From: Phaseolibacter flectens ATCC 12775 | GTDB taxonomy: Bacteria > Pseudomonadota > Gammaproteobacteria > Enterobacterales > Enterobacteriaceae | Length of the DNA stretch: 64,000 nucleotides | Assembly (NCBI RefSeq): GCF_000518745.1 | Contig: NZ_KI912487.1 | Location: 186,001-250,000 of the forward strand | Direction of reading: 5' to 3' | Shown here: positions 25,552-37,168 of the stretch, one piece after another | Numbering within the stretch: the first letter of the stretch is position 1 | Layout of the letters: every line of letters starts with the position of its first letter | Program-made: the position numbers and the translations under genes | Notes under the pieces: generated by a model | Database searches by the model: none | Told to the model about the DNA's origin: nothing | The model's input: only the letters and a program-made list of their open reading frames with translations

Positions 25552-28500
25552 TTAATCGACCAACAACTGGCGGATGCGTTTTTCAGACACCGCCTGTGCT
25601 GTCCCTAGTTGTTGAGCAAAAAGACTGATCCGCAATTCTTCAATCAACCAACGAATAGCCTGTACTTTCGAGCTGGACTTTTCGACTGGCGATAATTTAT
25701 TACACCAAGTGCGGAAATCGTTTTCCAATTTTTGTATCTGTAACATTTTGGCGCGATCACTGTGGGGATCCTGCGGCAATTTCTCCAGCCGCCGTTCAAT
25801 GCCTTTGAGATAACGAAGGGTATCCGTCAAGTGTAACCAGCCATTGCCTGTGACAAAACCCGGATAAATCAGTCCCTGTAATTGTGTTTTTATATCCGCC
25901 AGTGCCAGTGCTAAGGTCATATCAACTCGACCTTTGAGTTGCTTATTAATGGTAAATACCGTCGTTAAAATCTGCTCGACGTGTTGAGCAATAACGATGA
26001 CTGTCTCATTCAACTCAGCACACACACGCTGTCGCAGCTGAATAAAACTAGGCTCGTCCCAGACTAATCCCCCATTTTCTACCATCAATTTGTCAATAGC
26101 ACAATGGATGCAATCATCAATCAAATCCATCACTTTGCCGTAAGGATTAAAATATAAGCCTAGCTTGGCTTTATTGGGTAATTTTTCATGTAAATACTTG
26201 ATCGGAGAAGGGATATTTAATAATAGCAGTCTGCGTATACCGACCCACATCTGTTGCTGCTGTTCTTGCTCATTATCTAAGAGTTGTATTGCGACACTTT
26301 GTTTTTTATCAATAAGTGCGGGGAATGCCTGCAACTGATAACTGCCCCGCTGCTGCGCTAATCGTTGAGGTAACTCACCGAATGTCCAGTCTTGCAACTG
26401 GCTTTTTTCAATGGGCGTGTTATTAATTTCAGTAAGACTTTCAATTACCTTCTGCTTCAGTGATCGTTTCAGATCGGCAAGATTTTTACTTTCAGCCAAC
26501 GTCTGATTCTGCTCATCTTCGATACGGAATGTCATCTTTAAGTGATCCGGCACGTTTTGCCAGTGCCACTGTTCAGCATCAATGGTCACGCCAGTCATCC
26601 GGCGGAACACTTGCTCGAGACTACTGAGCAGGGGTTGGTTAACATCCGTCACTCGGCTTAAAAATGCCGTGGCAAAATCAGGCGCGGGCACCAAATGTCT
26701 ACGCAGCGGTTTTGGTAAGGATTTAATCAGAGAGACAATCAGAGCTTGACGCAGTCCAGGGACTAGCCACTCAAACCCCTGCTCCTCCACCTGATTTAAT
26801 AAAGGTAACGGTATGTGTACTGTGACGCCATCAGATGCCTCACCCGGTTGGAATTGGTAGCTTAAGGCCAGCTTCAAATTGCCTTGATACCAATGGTCAG
26901 GGAAATCAAGGACGCTAACAGAATGCGCATCCTGTTTGAGCAAGACGGATTTATCAAAATTAAGAAAGTCAGGGTGTTGTTTCTTTTCTTTATGCCACCA
27001 CTTATCAAAATGTCGTGATGACACCACATGACTAGGAATACGCTCATCATAAAATTGAAATAACACATCATCTTCGACCAAAATATCCCGCCGTCTGGAT
27101 TTATGTTCTAGCGCTTCAATTTCAAGCCGTAATTGCTGATTATGTTGCATAAATTGATGTGTATTTTGCCACTCACCTTCAACCAAGGCGTGACGAATAA
27201 ATAACTGACGGCACAGTGACGGATCAATAGCACCATAATTGACTCTTCGCTGATTGATAATGGGTAAACCGAGTAATGTCACTTTCTCCATCGCGATGAC
27301 GGCACCTTGCCGTTTTTGCCAATGAGGTTCACTGTAACTGTATTTGAGCAAATGCGGTGCAAGGGGCTCGATCCATTCTGGCTCTATCTGGGCCGCCATT
27401 CGTCCCCATAATCGACTGGTTTCCACCAGTTCAGCGACCATCACCCATTTTGGTGGTTTTTTAAATAAACCGGAACTAGGGAAAAGCGCAAATCGACTTT
27501 GACGGCAACCACTATAGTCATTTTTATCCAGATCTTTTTGTCCAATATGTGACAGTAATCCAGTTAATATTGCACAGTGAACCTCACGGTAGGCCGCCGG
27601 CAGTTGGCTGAGTGCCAATCCCAATTCCCTGACAACTTGTCTTAATTGCGTGTAGATATCCTGCCATTCACGGATCCGCAGATAATTAAGAAACTCCTGT
27701 TGACATAAACGTCGAAACTGATTGCTGCTCAAGTGTTGTTGCTGCTCTTTAATGTAGTTCCATAAATTAATCCAACTCATAAAATCTGATGATTTATCCA
27801 CAAAGCGCAGATGCTTCTCATCGGAGGCTTGTTTTTTATCTGCAGGCCGTTCACGGGGATCTTGGATGGATAAGGCGGCGGTGATCACGAGCATTTCTTG
27901 CATACAACCCTGCTTTGCGGCTGCGAGGATCATTCTTGCCAAACGGGGATCAATAGGCAACCGCGCCAACTGCCGCCCTATCTGACTCAATTGAAACGCG
28001 TTTCCCTCGTGAGTGGGTTGCAATGCGCCTAACTCTTCCAATAACCGGATCCCATCTTGAATATGCCGCGTATCCGGTTTTTCAATAAAAGGGAAATCAT
28101 GGATCTTGCCTAATCCCAAGGCGGTCATTTGTAAGATCACTGAAGCCAAATTGGTCCGTAAAATTTCCGGATCGGTAAAGGCTGGTCGGTTATCAAAATC
28201 AGCTTGTGAATATAAGCGGATACAAATCCCCGCAGAAACGCGGCCACATCGCCCTTTCCTTTGATTGGCAGAGGCTTGAGAAATGGGTTCAATAGGCAGT
28301 CGCTGCACTTTGGTTCGGTAACTGTAACGACTTAAGCGGGCATAACCAGGATCAATCACATATTTAATCCCAGGAACAGTTAATGACGTTTCCGCCACAT
28401 TCGTCGCCAAGACAATACGGCGACCGCTGTGTGGTTGAAAAATGCGATTTTGTTCACTGTTCGACAGGCGTGCATACAAAGGAACTACGTCGGTATGCCG

Positions 28501-29439
28501 TAATTCACGTTGTTGTAGTGCCCGTGCGGTATCACGAATTTCTCGCTCACCACTCATAAAAATAAGAATATCACCGTGGCTCTCTTTAGAGAGTTCATCT
28601 ATCGCATCCATAATACCCTGAATTTGATCTTGTGGATGTTCTCCCTCATTTAAGGGACGATAACGTAATTCAACCGGGTAAGTTCGTCCTGAAACCTCAA
28701 TGATGGGGGCATGATTAAAGTGGGCTGAGAATCGTTGAGGATCGATAGTCGCGGAGGTAATGATCAGTTTTAAATCCGGCCTTCTGGGCAACAATTGTTT
28801 GAGATAACCCAATAGAAAGTCGATATTCAAGCTACGCTCATGGGCTTCATCAATGATTAGGGTATCATAGTGTAATAACATGGGGTCATTCTGGATTTCC
28901 GCCAGTAAAATACCGTCGGTCATCAATTTGATTTTACTTTGTTCGTTGAGCTTATCATTAAACCTGATTTTGTAACCAACACCGTCCCCCAGCGTCGTCT
29001 TTAACTCTTCGGCAATGCGTGACGCGACAGTACGTGCAGCCAACCGTCTTGGTTGAGTATGGCCGATAAGTCCCTTGATACCGAGCCCTAATTCAAGACA
29101 AATTTTTGGTATCTGGGTGGTTTTACCTGAGCCAGTTTCTCCAGCGATGATCACCACTTGATGTGAACGGATGGCGTCAGCAATGTCCTGCTGTTTCTGA
29201 CTGACCGGTAAATCTTCAGGAAAGTGGATCTCAAGTGAAGCCGATGCTTGACGTGTCCAAAGGCGCTGTTCCGCTGCAGTTATCTTCTGTTCAAGGACTT
29301 GCCGTTTTTTTGAGTATTTGGCCTCATCTCTCTCTTTAGATAGCAAGCTAAGTTGACGTTGAAGATAGTATTTATCTGCCAGCATGAGCGGTGCTAGACG
29401 ACGCGATAATGCATGATGGCAAGTAGTCTGTGAACACAT
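25552..29439 (-). CDS. hrpA: ATP-dependent RNA helicase HrpA (DEAH)
   Basis: A 1295-residue DEAH-box helicase, the normal HrpA size. The N-terminal helicase core has motif I GETGSGKTTQ (about 100-109), Ia HTQPRRLAARTVASR, motif II DEAH (about 196), motif III SATI and motif VI QRKGRCGRVSAG. HA2, OB-fold and the long HrpA-specific C-terminal region follow. In E. coli HrpA rescues collided ribosomes and affects fimbrial mRNA processing. azoR is divergent at 29698, as the neighbouring azoR/hrpA arrangement in other enterics suggests. Confidence 0.95.
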   Translation of the reverse strand: MCSQTTCHHALSRRLAPLMLADKYYLQRQLSLLSKERDEAKYSKKRQVLEQKITAAEQRLWTRQASASLEIHFPEDLPVSQKQQDIADAIRSHQVVIIAGETGSGKTTQIPKICLELGLGIKGLIGHTQPRRLAARTVASRIAEELKTTLGDGVGYKIRFNDKLNEQSKIKLMTDGILLAEIQNDPMLLHYDTLIIDEAHERSLNIDFLLGYLKQLLPRRPDLKLIITSATIDPQRFSAHFNHAPIIEVSGRTYPVELRYRPLNEGEHPQDQIQGIMDAIDELSKESHGDILIFMSGEREIRDTARALQQRELRHTDVVPLYARLSNSEQNRIFQPHSGRRIVLATNVAETSLTVPGIKYVIDPGYARLSRYSYRTKVQRLPIEPISQASANQRKGRCGRVSAGICIRLYSQADFDNRPAFTDPEILRTNLASVILQMTALGLGKIHDFPFIEKPDTRHIQDGIRLLEELGALQPTHEGNAFQLSQIGRQLARLPIDPRLARMILAAAKQGCMQEMLVITAALSIQDPRERPADKKQASDEKHLRFVDKSSDFMSWINLWNYIKEQQQHLSSNQFRRLCQQEFLNYLRIREWQDIYTQLRQVVRELGLALSQLPAAYREVHCAILTGLLSHIGQKDLDKNDYSGCRQSRFALFPSSGLFKKPPKWVMVAELVETSRLWGRMAAQIEPEWIEPLAPHLLKYSYSEPHWQKRQGAVIAMEKVTLLGLPIINQRRVNYGAIDPSLCRQLFIRHALVEGEWQNTHQFMQHNQQLRLEIEALEHKSRRRDILVEDDVLFQFYDERIPSHVVSSRHFDKWWHKEKKQHPDFLNFDKSVLLKQDAHSVSVLDFPDHWYQGNLKLALSYQFQPGEASDGVTVHIPLPLLNQVEEQGFEWLVPGLRQALIVSLIKSLPKPLRRHLVPAPDFATAFLSRVTDVNQPLLSSLEQVFRRMTGVTIDAEQWHWQNVPDHLKMTFRIEDEQNQTLAESKNLADLKRSLKQKVIESLTEINNTPIEKSQLQDWTFGELPQRLAQQRGSYQLQAFPALIDKKQSVAIQLLDNEQEQQQQMWVGIRRLLLLNIPSPIKYLHEKLPNKAKLGLYFNPYGKVMDLIDDCIHCAIDKLMVENGGLVWDEPSFIQLRQRVCAELNETVIVIAQHVEQILTTVFTINKQLKGRVDMTLALALADIKTQLQGLIYPGFVTGNGWLHLTDTLRYLKGIERRLEKLPQDPHSDRAKMLQIQKLENDFRTWCNKLSPVEKSSSKVQAIRWLIEELRISLFAQQLGTAQAVSEKRIRQLLVD

Positions 29440-29682
29440 GTAATAAAAATTCCTGAGTAATTAATGTCGGTGCCGGGCTTTTATTGCCTTTTCACGAGTT
29501 CATATGCCCAGTGTAGCATACATTTTTGCGCTAAAAATGCCATGAGAGCGCCGGATGACTCGGTCACGCGGGTTAAGATGATTCCTTATTCAAATATTCT
29601 GAATATACCAATCTAAAAGTGGGGATGTTACACCTAATGAAGCTGCTCTATAGTAAGGCAATCCCCTTTGTTCGTGCTGTAA

Positions 29683-30288
<606 letters not shown>

Positions 30289-30359
30289 TGAAGGGGCCTG
30301 ATTAGGCCCTGCATTATGATCACAGTGATAGCCAGACTCCAGACTCAGTGAGAGGGAGT

Positions 30360-30572
30360 TTACCTGATTGCGGTCAAGTCTGGCGATTTCGGTACCGTGC
30401 TGTCTTGCAAGAGTGATTTTGCGTTTTTATCCGCACTAATCTTGATCTCATGCTCAATTTTAACATTCATGTTAATCGTCAGTGGGCGATCAGGCGTAGC
30501 AATTTCAATGCGTGGCACGCAACCACTCATTAATAACATGATTAATGCACAAATTATTAGGGGTATTTTCAT
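30360..30572 (-). CDS. ynbE: Outer-membrane lipoprotein YnbE
   Basis: YnbE forms a beta-stacked bridge with YdbH for phospholipid transport to the outer membrane. The 70-residue precursor has a lipoprotein signal ending in LMSGC (lipobox) and the family core TINMNVKIEHEIKISADKNA. It begins 12 bases after the ydbH stop, so the two form an operon. The third gene of the E. coli operon, ydbL, is absent: azoR converges immediately after. Confidence 0.92.
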   Translation of the reverse strand: MKIPLIICALIMLLMSGCVPRIEIATPDRPLTINMNVKIEHEIKISADKNAKSLLQDSTVPKSPDLTAIR

Positions 30573-30584
30573 TCGATGCGCCTT

Positions 30585-33200
30585 TTATTTTGATGGGTCA
30601 CTGCCGTGCTGTTGTATCCAAGAACTTAAGTTGGATGAAAAATTCAGGCTACGCCACAGTTGTAATAGGTTTTCTTGCTGTCGATAATTAAGCCGGATCC
30701 GCTGTTGTTTCTTATCACGTTGGCTGTTGCCTTCAATGATTGCGCTTAAATCCATCTCACCGTTAGGAGCCACACGAATTTTCGCTGATAGCGCACTGAT
30801 TTCCATCGTTTGCAGCCAGGCTATCCCCATTTTAGCTAACCTATTTTGTTGGTTGAGATGCTGTCGTGCTGATTGGGCCAGACGTAATCTGAGCGGACCT
30901 TGATTTTTAAGCCACCCCATATCTGTATAAAATCCCCCTTGCCCAGTCAACCATAAGGGCAACTCCGCGCTAATTGTACCGGATAAGTCAACCAGACCTG
31001 GCTCCAACAACTGGATAAGACGACGCAATTCAATACGCTCAAACTTAAGTATTGTGGGCTGATGCTGGGGTAAACGTAATGTTGTGAGTGTCGCGCTGCC
31101 ACCAAACAACCTCATCCCGGTATGAGTAAGAAAGAGAGGATGACGATCATTATAGGGATAGTAGCCCTGTAAATCAGCCGTGATGTTCTTTAAGGTGATC
31201 CTGTTGCTGATACTGTCAATACGCAATTGAACCGGCGATTTTTTGCCAAATAACCAATAATTGCGTTGGTAATTGAAGGGTAATGAAAAATGAATACCGC
31301 GAAGCAAATGGGTAGGTGTCCAGATCTCGCCATCAGTCACGACAAAATGTCCCCCCCCATGGAATCCGTCTTTATCTGTGACTGAAAAAGCCAATTGTGC
31401 TTTTAACTGCCCAGCACGAATGATCTGTTCCCGCTTAGGGCTGAGGAGTGATTGAAATACGCTAAGAGATTGCATTGGCCACCAAGCCCTACCTCGCCAA
31501 TGAGCATGATCTCGCCGCCCTTGCACGCTGATTGGACCAACCGGTCCAGCCGTCAACATGGCGCGCCATGTGAATTGCTGGGGATTCGTACCATAAAATT
31601 CAATCTCAGCTTGAGCGGGCGCTAATTCACTCACCCGACCAAAATCACTTTTACCTGCATCAAGTCGTATCTTACCGGCAAATTGGGGGTGTGTGTGATC
31701 GGTTAACCACGTGATAGGTTTAATTAACTGTAATCTAGGTTGACGTATCCGTAGGCCCTGATAGTCAATGTTATCGAAGCCAGTTTGCATGCTGGATAAA
31801 GTAATCAACTTATCATGCCAAAATCCACGACCGGTTATCGTCCAGTTGGCATGGAGTGGACGCAGTTGCCCTTTTCCCCAGTATTTCCAGTTCCATTGAC
31901 CTTTATCGGGTAAAAAATGTTGAGCCTGACCCGCTAGATTGAGTTGATAAAAACCCTTGTGCTGATTTCGTAAGATAAGCCGTGCTTGCAAAGGGCCTTG
32001 CACGCCATTGAAATCCACACTGACACCAGATAATGGCCACCTCGCTTCATCAACCTGCCATTGCGGCAATACCATGCCTCTTGCTCGCAGCAGTGCACCG
32101 GGTAAAAAGCGTAAGTGTGGCGAAAGAAGCGCCCCTTGTAATTGGGCGGGAAGACTGGCATAAAGTTGCAAATCTGCGAGTTTAGCCTCACCGGTTAATC
32201 GCAGAGGCAGCGCGTTTTGCTGAAAATCAAGCCGACCGGGTCCAAATGACAGCACAATATTGCCTTTTCCCCCTTTGCCTTGAGTAAGGATATTCACTCG
32301 GCCATGAATGAGCGCTTGCTGCCAGCCCTGTTGTAATTCGGTGATCGCAAGTTGTATCCCCCCTTGCAGGCGGTGCGTTGCATCTGACCATTGCCATTGT
32401 CCCTGATCAATATGCAATGCATTTTCTGTCAACGTAAACGGTAATTTCAGTTGCGGAGGAACCCGTGCCTGTTCTGCTTCCCCCTGTAACTGTAACACCC
32501 CTTTTTTATCCTGCCATGTTAGGGTTATCTGCAAGGGACTCGGCAAAGATTGCCCCTGCAGCTGTCCAGAAAAGTTGCCCTGCAATGGCCGATGGATGAT
32601 CTGAGTCTCTGATATATCGGTGTGACCCTGTAACGAAAGCTGCATGCCACCGTCCGCTGTTCGCCATTTCACCTCGTCAATATTGAGGCGTGCACCATTA
32701 AGGTGCGCGGCCAATTGCAGATCAGGACTGTGATAATGCAAAGCGTGTTGTTGCTTATTGAGTTGGAGGGATAATCGCCCTTGATAGCCATCGGCAATGC
32801 CGCCATTTATCTTATTAATACTGACGTTTATTGCAGGCAAAAGGGATTGGAGTTGGCTGAGGCGAACAGGACTCGCGGAATGATCGGGGTGTGGCCAAGC
32901 GCGAAAGCAAGAGGGATGTAATTGCAATTCATCCGCCTTGATCTCGAATGATGACAAGCGATACCCCACACTCAGGGTATTGATGGTTGCAACAGGACAT
33001 CCCTGAGCACGGAGCTCCCATTGAATGACATTAAAGTGCCCATGCCCCCAAAATGGACGAGCCCCAAAATCCATGCTGATCCCTGTTGGCAGTAACCGGT
33101 TAATCAATTGGGGCAGCCAGTAACCGACCCCCGCGATCATCAGCATGAAAAGCAATATGATGCTAATGACACTAATCAATCGCCCTTTACTTTTGAACAC
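30585..33200 (-). CDS. ydbH: AsmA-like phospholipid transport protein YdbH
   Basis: 871 residues, similar to E. coli YdbH (879). There is one N-terminal membrane anchor (VISIILLFMLMIAGVGYWLP) and a long periplasmic region of beta-strand repeats ending in a conserved C-terminal segment (IRLNYRQQENLLQLWRSLNF). YdbH, TamB and YhdP are partly redundant carriers of phospholipid across the periplasm. It is followed by ynbE in the same transcription unit. The C-terminal end is where YnbE docks in published models. Confidence 0.93.
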   Translation of the reverse strand: MFKSKGRLISVISIILLFMLMIAGVGYWLPQLINRLLPTGISMDFGARPFWGHGHFNVIQWELRAQGCPVATINTLSVGYRLSSFEIKADELQLHPSCFRAWPHPDHSASPVRLSQLQSLLPAINVSINKINGGIADGYQGRLSLQLNKQQHALHYHSPDLQLAAHLNGARLNIDEVKWRTADGGMQLSLQGHTDISETQIIHRPLQGNFSGQLQGQSLPSPLQITLTWQDKKGVLQLQGEAEQARVPPQLKLPFTLTENALHIDQGQWQWSDATHRLQGGIQLAITELQQGWQQALIHGRVNILTQGKGGKGNIVLSFGPGRLDFQQNALPLRLTGEAKLADLQLYASLPAQLQGALLSPHLRFLPGALLRARGMVLPQWQVDEARWPLSGVSVDFNGVQGPLQARLILRNQHKGFYQLNLAGQAQHFLPDKGQWNWKYWGKGQLRPLHANWTITGRGFWHDKLITLSSMQTGFDNIDYQGLRIRQPRLQLIKPITWLTDHTHPQFAGKIRLDAGKSDFGRVSELAPAQAEIEFYGTNPQQFTWRAMLTAGPVGPISVQGRRDHAHWRGRAWWPMQSLSVFQSLLSPKREQIIRAGQLKAQLAFSVTDKDGFHGGGHFVVTDGEIWTPTHLLRGIHFSLPFNYQRNYWLFGKKSPVQLRIDSISNRITLKNITADLQGYYPYNDRHPLFLTHTGMRLFGGSATLTTLRLPQHQPTILKFERIELRRLIQLLEPGLVDLSGTISAELPLWLTGQGGFYTDMGWLKNQGPLRLRLAQSARQHLNQQNRLAKMGIAWLQTMEISALSAKIRVAPNGEMDLSAIIEGNSQRDKKQQRIRLNYRQQENLLQLWRSLNFSSNLSSWIQQHGSDPSK

Positions 33201-33522
33201 AGTGACGTTTATCCTTTTTTAGTGGTTGGCTGTGCCTGATTGTTTTCATTGGTTAGCAATCTGAGGCGCCTATCCATTGAGGGTGATAAAATGCTAAGAT
33301 CCCGTTCGCAATGTTCCTTGTCCCGGAGTCAGTGATTGATATTCAGTAATCATAATAAAATATGATAAGATCTCAGTCTCATCACCAGAATAATGTGCAT
33401 GGCAGGCTTTGTCTATGTCATGACGATATCCTTCGGATATTGCTTATCGTATTTTTTGTTGCTTGAAAGTGGCATCCAATTCGTCACCAAGCAAGACTCG
33501 TTACGTTTCAGGTACCGTATAA
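33201..33522. promoter_or_regulatory. Divergent ydbH/ttcA intergenic region with a terminator-like hairpin
   Basis: 322 bases without a gene. ACGATA (33423) and TATCGT (33445) enclose an inner GATATCC/GGATAT hairpin and are followed by ATTTTTTG, a terminator-like structure about 65 bases before ttcA. AT-rich TTGATA...TATGAT elements lie near 33337-33366. This could be a ttcA leader attenuator or a short RNA; nothing more can be supported. Confidence 0.35.
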
Positions 33523-34464
33523 ATGTCATTTAAACCAGAGTTAACCCCAAAAAAGCAGTATGATTTGAATAAGCTACAAAAACGCCTACGCCGAAATGTG
33601 GGTGAGGCCATTGCAGATTTTTCAATGATTGAATCGGGCGATCGTATCATGGTTTGCCTCTCCGGCGGCAAAGACAGCTACACGCTGTTGGCGCTATTAT
33701 GCAGTTTGCAGAAAAGCGCACCTATTGATTTTTCACTGATCGCGGTTAACCTTGATCAGAAACAACCTGGATTCCCTGAACATATTTTACCTGAATATCT
33801 GCAATCACTGGGTGTCGAATATAAAATTGTCGAAGAAGATACCTACTCGATTGTCAAAGATAAAATTCCTGAAGGTAAAACCACCTGCTCGCTTTGCTCA
33901 CGATTACGCCGTGGTATTTTATATCGGACAGCCAGCGAGTTGGGCTGTAATAAAATTGCACTGGGTCATCATCGCGATGATATTCTGCAAACCTTATTTC
34001 TCAATATGTTTTATGGCGGAAAACTCAAAGGTATGCCTCCCAAACTGATGAGTGATGATGGTAATCATATCGTGATCCGGCCATTAGCTTACTGTCGAGA
34101 AAAAGACATTATCAAATATGCTCAGGCCCAAAATTTCCCTATCATTCCTTGTAACTTATGTGGGTCCCAACCTAATTTGCAACGTCAGGTCGTCGGCGAG
34201 ATGTTGCGTGATTGGGATAAGCGTTTTCCTGGCCGTGTTGAAACCCTATTTACAGCAATGCAAAATGTGGTGCCTTCGCATCTGGCAGACCACACACTTT
34301 TTGATTTTAAAGGATTAAAACAAGGCGATGCCATTATCGATGGCGGCGATCTGGCATTTGACCCTCAAAGCATCCAAGCGTCAACCCCATTTTCTGAACT
34401 GGATGCGGAAGCAACGTCGACGTATGATCATCTGCCTAAATTTGATATTGTGGAAATCAGATAA
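33523..34464 (+). CDS. ttcA: tRNA 2-thiocytidine(32) synthetase TtcA
   Basis: TtcA inserts sulfur into cytidine 32 of certain tRNAs using an iron-sulfur cluster and ATP. The 313-residue protein has the PP-loop SGGKDS (47-52), the cysteine pair CSLC (122, 125) and the third conserved cysteine region CNLCGSQPN (about 213). Sequence blocks [20 protein letters not shown] and [12 protein letters not shown] are as in E. coli. Confidence 0.95.
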   Translation: MSFKPELTPKKQYDLNKLQKRLRRNVGEAIADFSMIESGDRIMVCLSGGKDSYTLLALLCSLQKSAPIDFSLIAVNLDQKQPGFPEHILPEYLQSLGVEYKIVEEDTYSIVKDKIPEGKTTCSLCSRLRRGILYRTASELGCNKIALGHHRDDILQTLFLNMFYGGKLKGMPPKLMSDDGNHIVIRPLAYCREKDIIKYAQAQNFPIIPCNLCGSQPNLQRQVVGEMLRDWDKRFPGRVETLFTAMQNVVPSHLADHTLFDFKGLKQGDAIIDGGDLAFDPQSIQASTPFSELDAEATSTYDHLPKFDIVEIR

Positions 34465-34498
34465 TGGCATAAGTGAAGCCCGTTAATTCGGGCATGAC

Positions 34499-35482
34499 TT
34501 ACAACCATTTTCGCCGTTTAAGCCAGCCCGTCACCCCCAAGGCGACGATGGCCAAGATCAGACAAAATACGCCAAACCCGTAGTGCCACTCTCCCCCAGG
34601 AATGCCACCGAGATTCACACCGAACAGTCCCGTGAGAAAGGTCGCGGGTAAAAAAACCATCGCCATTAATGACATAATGTAAGTCCGGCGGTTCATCGAC
34701 TCTGCCACTTGCGAGTGGATTTCGTCACTCAGTACCGCGGTGCGGGCAATACCGGCATCCAGATCTTCAAGGCCACGTCCCATCCTTTCAGCAATATCCT
34801 GCATTAAGCGGCTTTCATCTTCGGTTAACCACGAGGGTCTTTCACTGGCGATACGGGCAAAAACATCACGCTGTGGCGCCATATATCTGCGCATGACAAT
34901 CAGTTGTTTTCTCAGTTGTGCGAGATCGCCTCGTGCCGGGATTTTACTGGATAATAAATCATCTTCCATCGCGAGGATCTGGTCATGGATGAGACTGATA
35001 AACTCACTGTTATAATCTGTCAGGCTATCACAAAACCTGACTAACCAGCTCCCGGTACTGTGAGCACCTTGATGATTTTCCAGATCAGATCGCAGATCTT
35101 CGATTGCGGTGACTTTGCGTTTGCGCGTGGTAATAATAAATTGATCATTGATAAAAATACGGATGGCCAGCAGGTGCTCTGGCCTTGCCTCATCATCATC
35201 ATTGGCACTTCTTAGTACTAGAACCATGCCTTCGGCTAAACGAGTGAGCCGTGGACGCATGCTCTCACCAAGTAACGCTTCCCGTACCCGATCAGGAAGC
35301 AAGGGGGTCGCTTGTAACCATTCACGACTGCCAGGCCTTGAATAATCAAGATGGAGCCAGAATGTGCCCTGAGGATCGGTGAGTTGCAGATGGGTAACGG
35401 GCTGCATTCCGCCTTTACCATCAAGTTGACAGGCAATGATCGCCTCGGCCAAGGGAAAGTGTGGTTTGCTGATATGGCACAT
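34499..35482 (-). CDS. zntB: Zinc transporter ZntB (CorA family)
   Basis: ZntB is a pentameric inner-membrane zinc transporter of the CorA family. The 327-residue protein has a large soluble N-terminal domain and two C-terminal membrane helices. The GxN signature is GVN (FLTGLFGVNLGG) after the first helix, and the C-terminus is basic (WLKRRKWL). It converges on ttcA, a neighbourhood also found in E. coli. Confidence 0.95.
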   Translation of the reverse strand: MCHISKPHFPLAEAIIACQLDGKGGMQPVTHLQLTDPQGTFWLHLDYSRPGSREWLQATPLLPDRVREALLGESMRPRLTRLAEGMVLVLRSANDDDEARPEHLLAIRIFINDQFIITTRKRKVTAIEDLRSDLENHQGAHSTGSWLVRFCDSLTDYNSEFISLIHDQILAMEDDLLSSKIPARGDLAQLRKQLIVMRRYMAPQRDVFARIASERPSWLTEDESRLMQDIAERMGRGLEDLDAGIARTAVLSDEIHSQVAESMNRRTYIMSLMAMVFLPATFLTGLFGVNLGGIPGGEWHYGFGVFCLILAIVALGVTGWLKRRKWL

Positions 35483-35545
35483 ACTGGATCCGTAATGATT
35501 AACTAAGACAACCTTGCCCTAGGTAAGGCAAGGCGCTGAATCGTA

Positions 35546-37168
35546 TTAGTGGCGCTCAATCCATAAATCCCGACTGTAGGCAACGTCTTCAGGATTATGT
35601 AAGGGATACCCTTTTACCCAAGGCTTAATTAAACGGGAATTGGTGTAATGGTAGATTGGCATAATGGGTACGTCACGGGCTAATAGTGTTTCTGCCTGAT
35701 TATAATCTTGGTTTCGTTTCTCAACACTGGATTCTCGCGTTGCTTTATCCAATAATTTGTCATATTCAGGGTTATGATAACCGGCAATATTACCGCTATG
35801 GGTCGACGTCAACAGACTCAGAAAACTGGACGGTTCGTTAAAATCCGAGACCCATGATGCTCTTACAACATCGAATTTACCTGTATTTCTGGAATCAATG
35901 TAAGTTTTCCACTCTTGGTTTTCCAATTGCACATCAACACCCAGATTTTTCTTCCACATGGAGGCGATGGCCACTGCCAACAACTTATTACTTTCAGATG
36001 TGTTATACAGCAATTTCAAGTGCAAAGGACGTTGTTTATCATAGCCCGCTGCGGCCAGTAAAGTTTTTGCCATTGCCAATCTTTCTTGCTGATCATGCTG
36101 TTGAATCGGTAATTCCTTTGGCGTAAATCCCCGCGTGTAGGCAGGCGTGAAATGCCAAGCCGCTTTTTCTCCTGTTCCCAAGACTTTATTAACAATTAAA
36201 TCACGATCAATACTCCAGGACAGCGCTTGACGGACTCGCGCATCGGCCGTGGGACCTGACCGGGTGTTAAACGCAAAATAGTTCGTTCCCAACTGATTAG
36301 GTAAATAGATTTGACCAGGCAGCTGTTTTTTTAACAGTGGGTACAGATTTTTTGGGAATGACTCGGTAATATCAATATCACCCGCGCGATAGCGTTTAGT
36401 CGCGATTGACTCTTCGGCAATCGGCACGTAAGTCACTTTATTTAAGACAGTGTTACTGTCATTCCAATAATGATGATTGCGTGTCAAAACCACTTGCTCA
36501 TTCACCACGCGTTGACTCAGTTGATAAGCACCATTGCCCACCAAATTACCCGGTCGAGTCCAAGCCATTCCTTGCTGTTTTATGATTTTTTCAGGGACAG
36601 GGAACAAAGAGAAATTGGCGACCATTGCCGGAAACCAAGGGATGGGGCGATCTAATTCGACTCTGAGATGCAAAGGATCAGGTGCTGTCACAGCTAACTG
36701 CCCAGCTGGCAATTTGCCAGCAGTGATGGCGGCCGCATTTTTTATCCCTGCCAACGCGGCGAACCACGCAAAAGGTGAACTGGTTTTTGGATCCACTAAT
36801 CGCTGCCAGCTATAAACAAAATCCTGAGACGTGACAGGGTCACCATTAGACCAGCGCGCGTCGCGCCTGAGTTTAAAAAGCCAAGTCTTGTTATCACTGC
36901 TATGCCAACTTTCCGCCACACCAGCAATGATATTCCCTGATTTGTCTTGATTGGTTAGTCCTTCAAATAAATCCCGGATAACCGGAATTTCAGGTAAGCC
37001 AACCGCTTTTGCAGGATCAAGAGACGCTGGCTCATCTTTAAGCTGACGGACAATTTCCTGTTTGGAAGCAATGTTTGCATCGGCCGGTAACTGTGCGGCA
37101 GAGGCGTGACTGACATTGATCGCAGTCAGTAATGTAACGAGAGGGAGTAACCTATGACCTTTTCGCAT
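35546..37168 (-). CDS. mppA: Periplasmic murein tripeptide-binding protein MppA
   Basis: A 540-residue SBP family 5 protein with signal peptide (MRKGHRLLPLVTLLTAINVS HASA). The domain reads VRQLKDEPASLDPAKAVGLP, then LRRDARWSNGDPVTSQDFVY, GNGAYQL and the hinge region NYFAFNTRSG. MppA binds the murein tripeptide and uses the Opp permease. I prefer MppA to OppA because no oppBCDF genes follow and because it lies near tyrR and tpx, as mppA does in E. coli. The ribosome site is AGGAATTAAG. Confidence 0.85.
   Translation of the reverse strand: MRKGHRLLPLVTLLTAINVSHASAAQLPADANIASKQEIVRQLKDEPASLDPAKAVGLPEIPVIRDLFEGLTNQDKSGNIIAGVAESWHSSDNKTWLFKLRRDARWSNGDPVTSQDFVYSWQRLVDPKTSSPFAWFAALAGIKNAAAITAGKLPAGQLAVTAPDPLHLRVELDRPIPWFPAMVANFSLFPVPEKIIKQQGMAWTRPGNLVGNGAYQLSQRVVNEQVVLTRNHHYWNDSNTVLNKVTYVPIAEESIATKRYRAGDIDITESFPKNLYPLLKKQLPGQIYLPNQLGTNYFAFNTRSGPTADARVRQALSWSIDRDLIVNKVLGTGEKAAWHFTPAYTRGFTPKELPIQQHDQQERLAMAKTLLAAAGYDKQRPLHLKLLYNTSESNKLLAVAIASMWKKNLGVDVQLENQEWKTYIDSRNTGKFDVVRASWVSDFNEPSSFLSLLTSTHSGNIAGYHNPEYDKLLDKATRESSVEKRNQDYNQAETLLARDVPIMPIYHYTNSRLIKPWVKGYPLHNPEDVAYSRDLWIERH

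Noticed and set aside
33330..33460. Possible fnrS-type sRNA upstream of ttcA, since fnrS lies near zntB/ttcA in E. coli
   Set aside because: No canonical FNR site (TTGAT-N4-ATCAA) and no sequence resembling FnrS; only a terminator-like hairpin remains.
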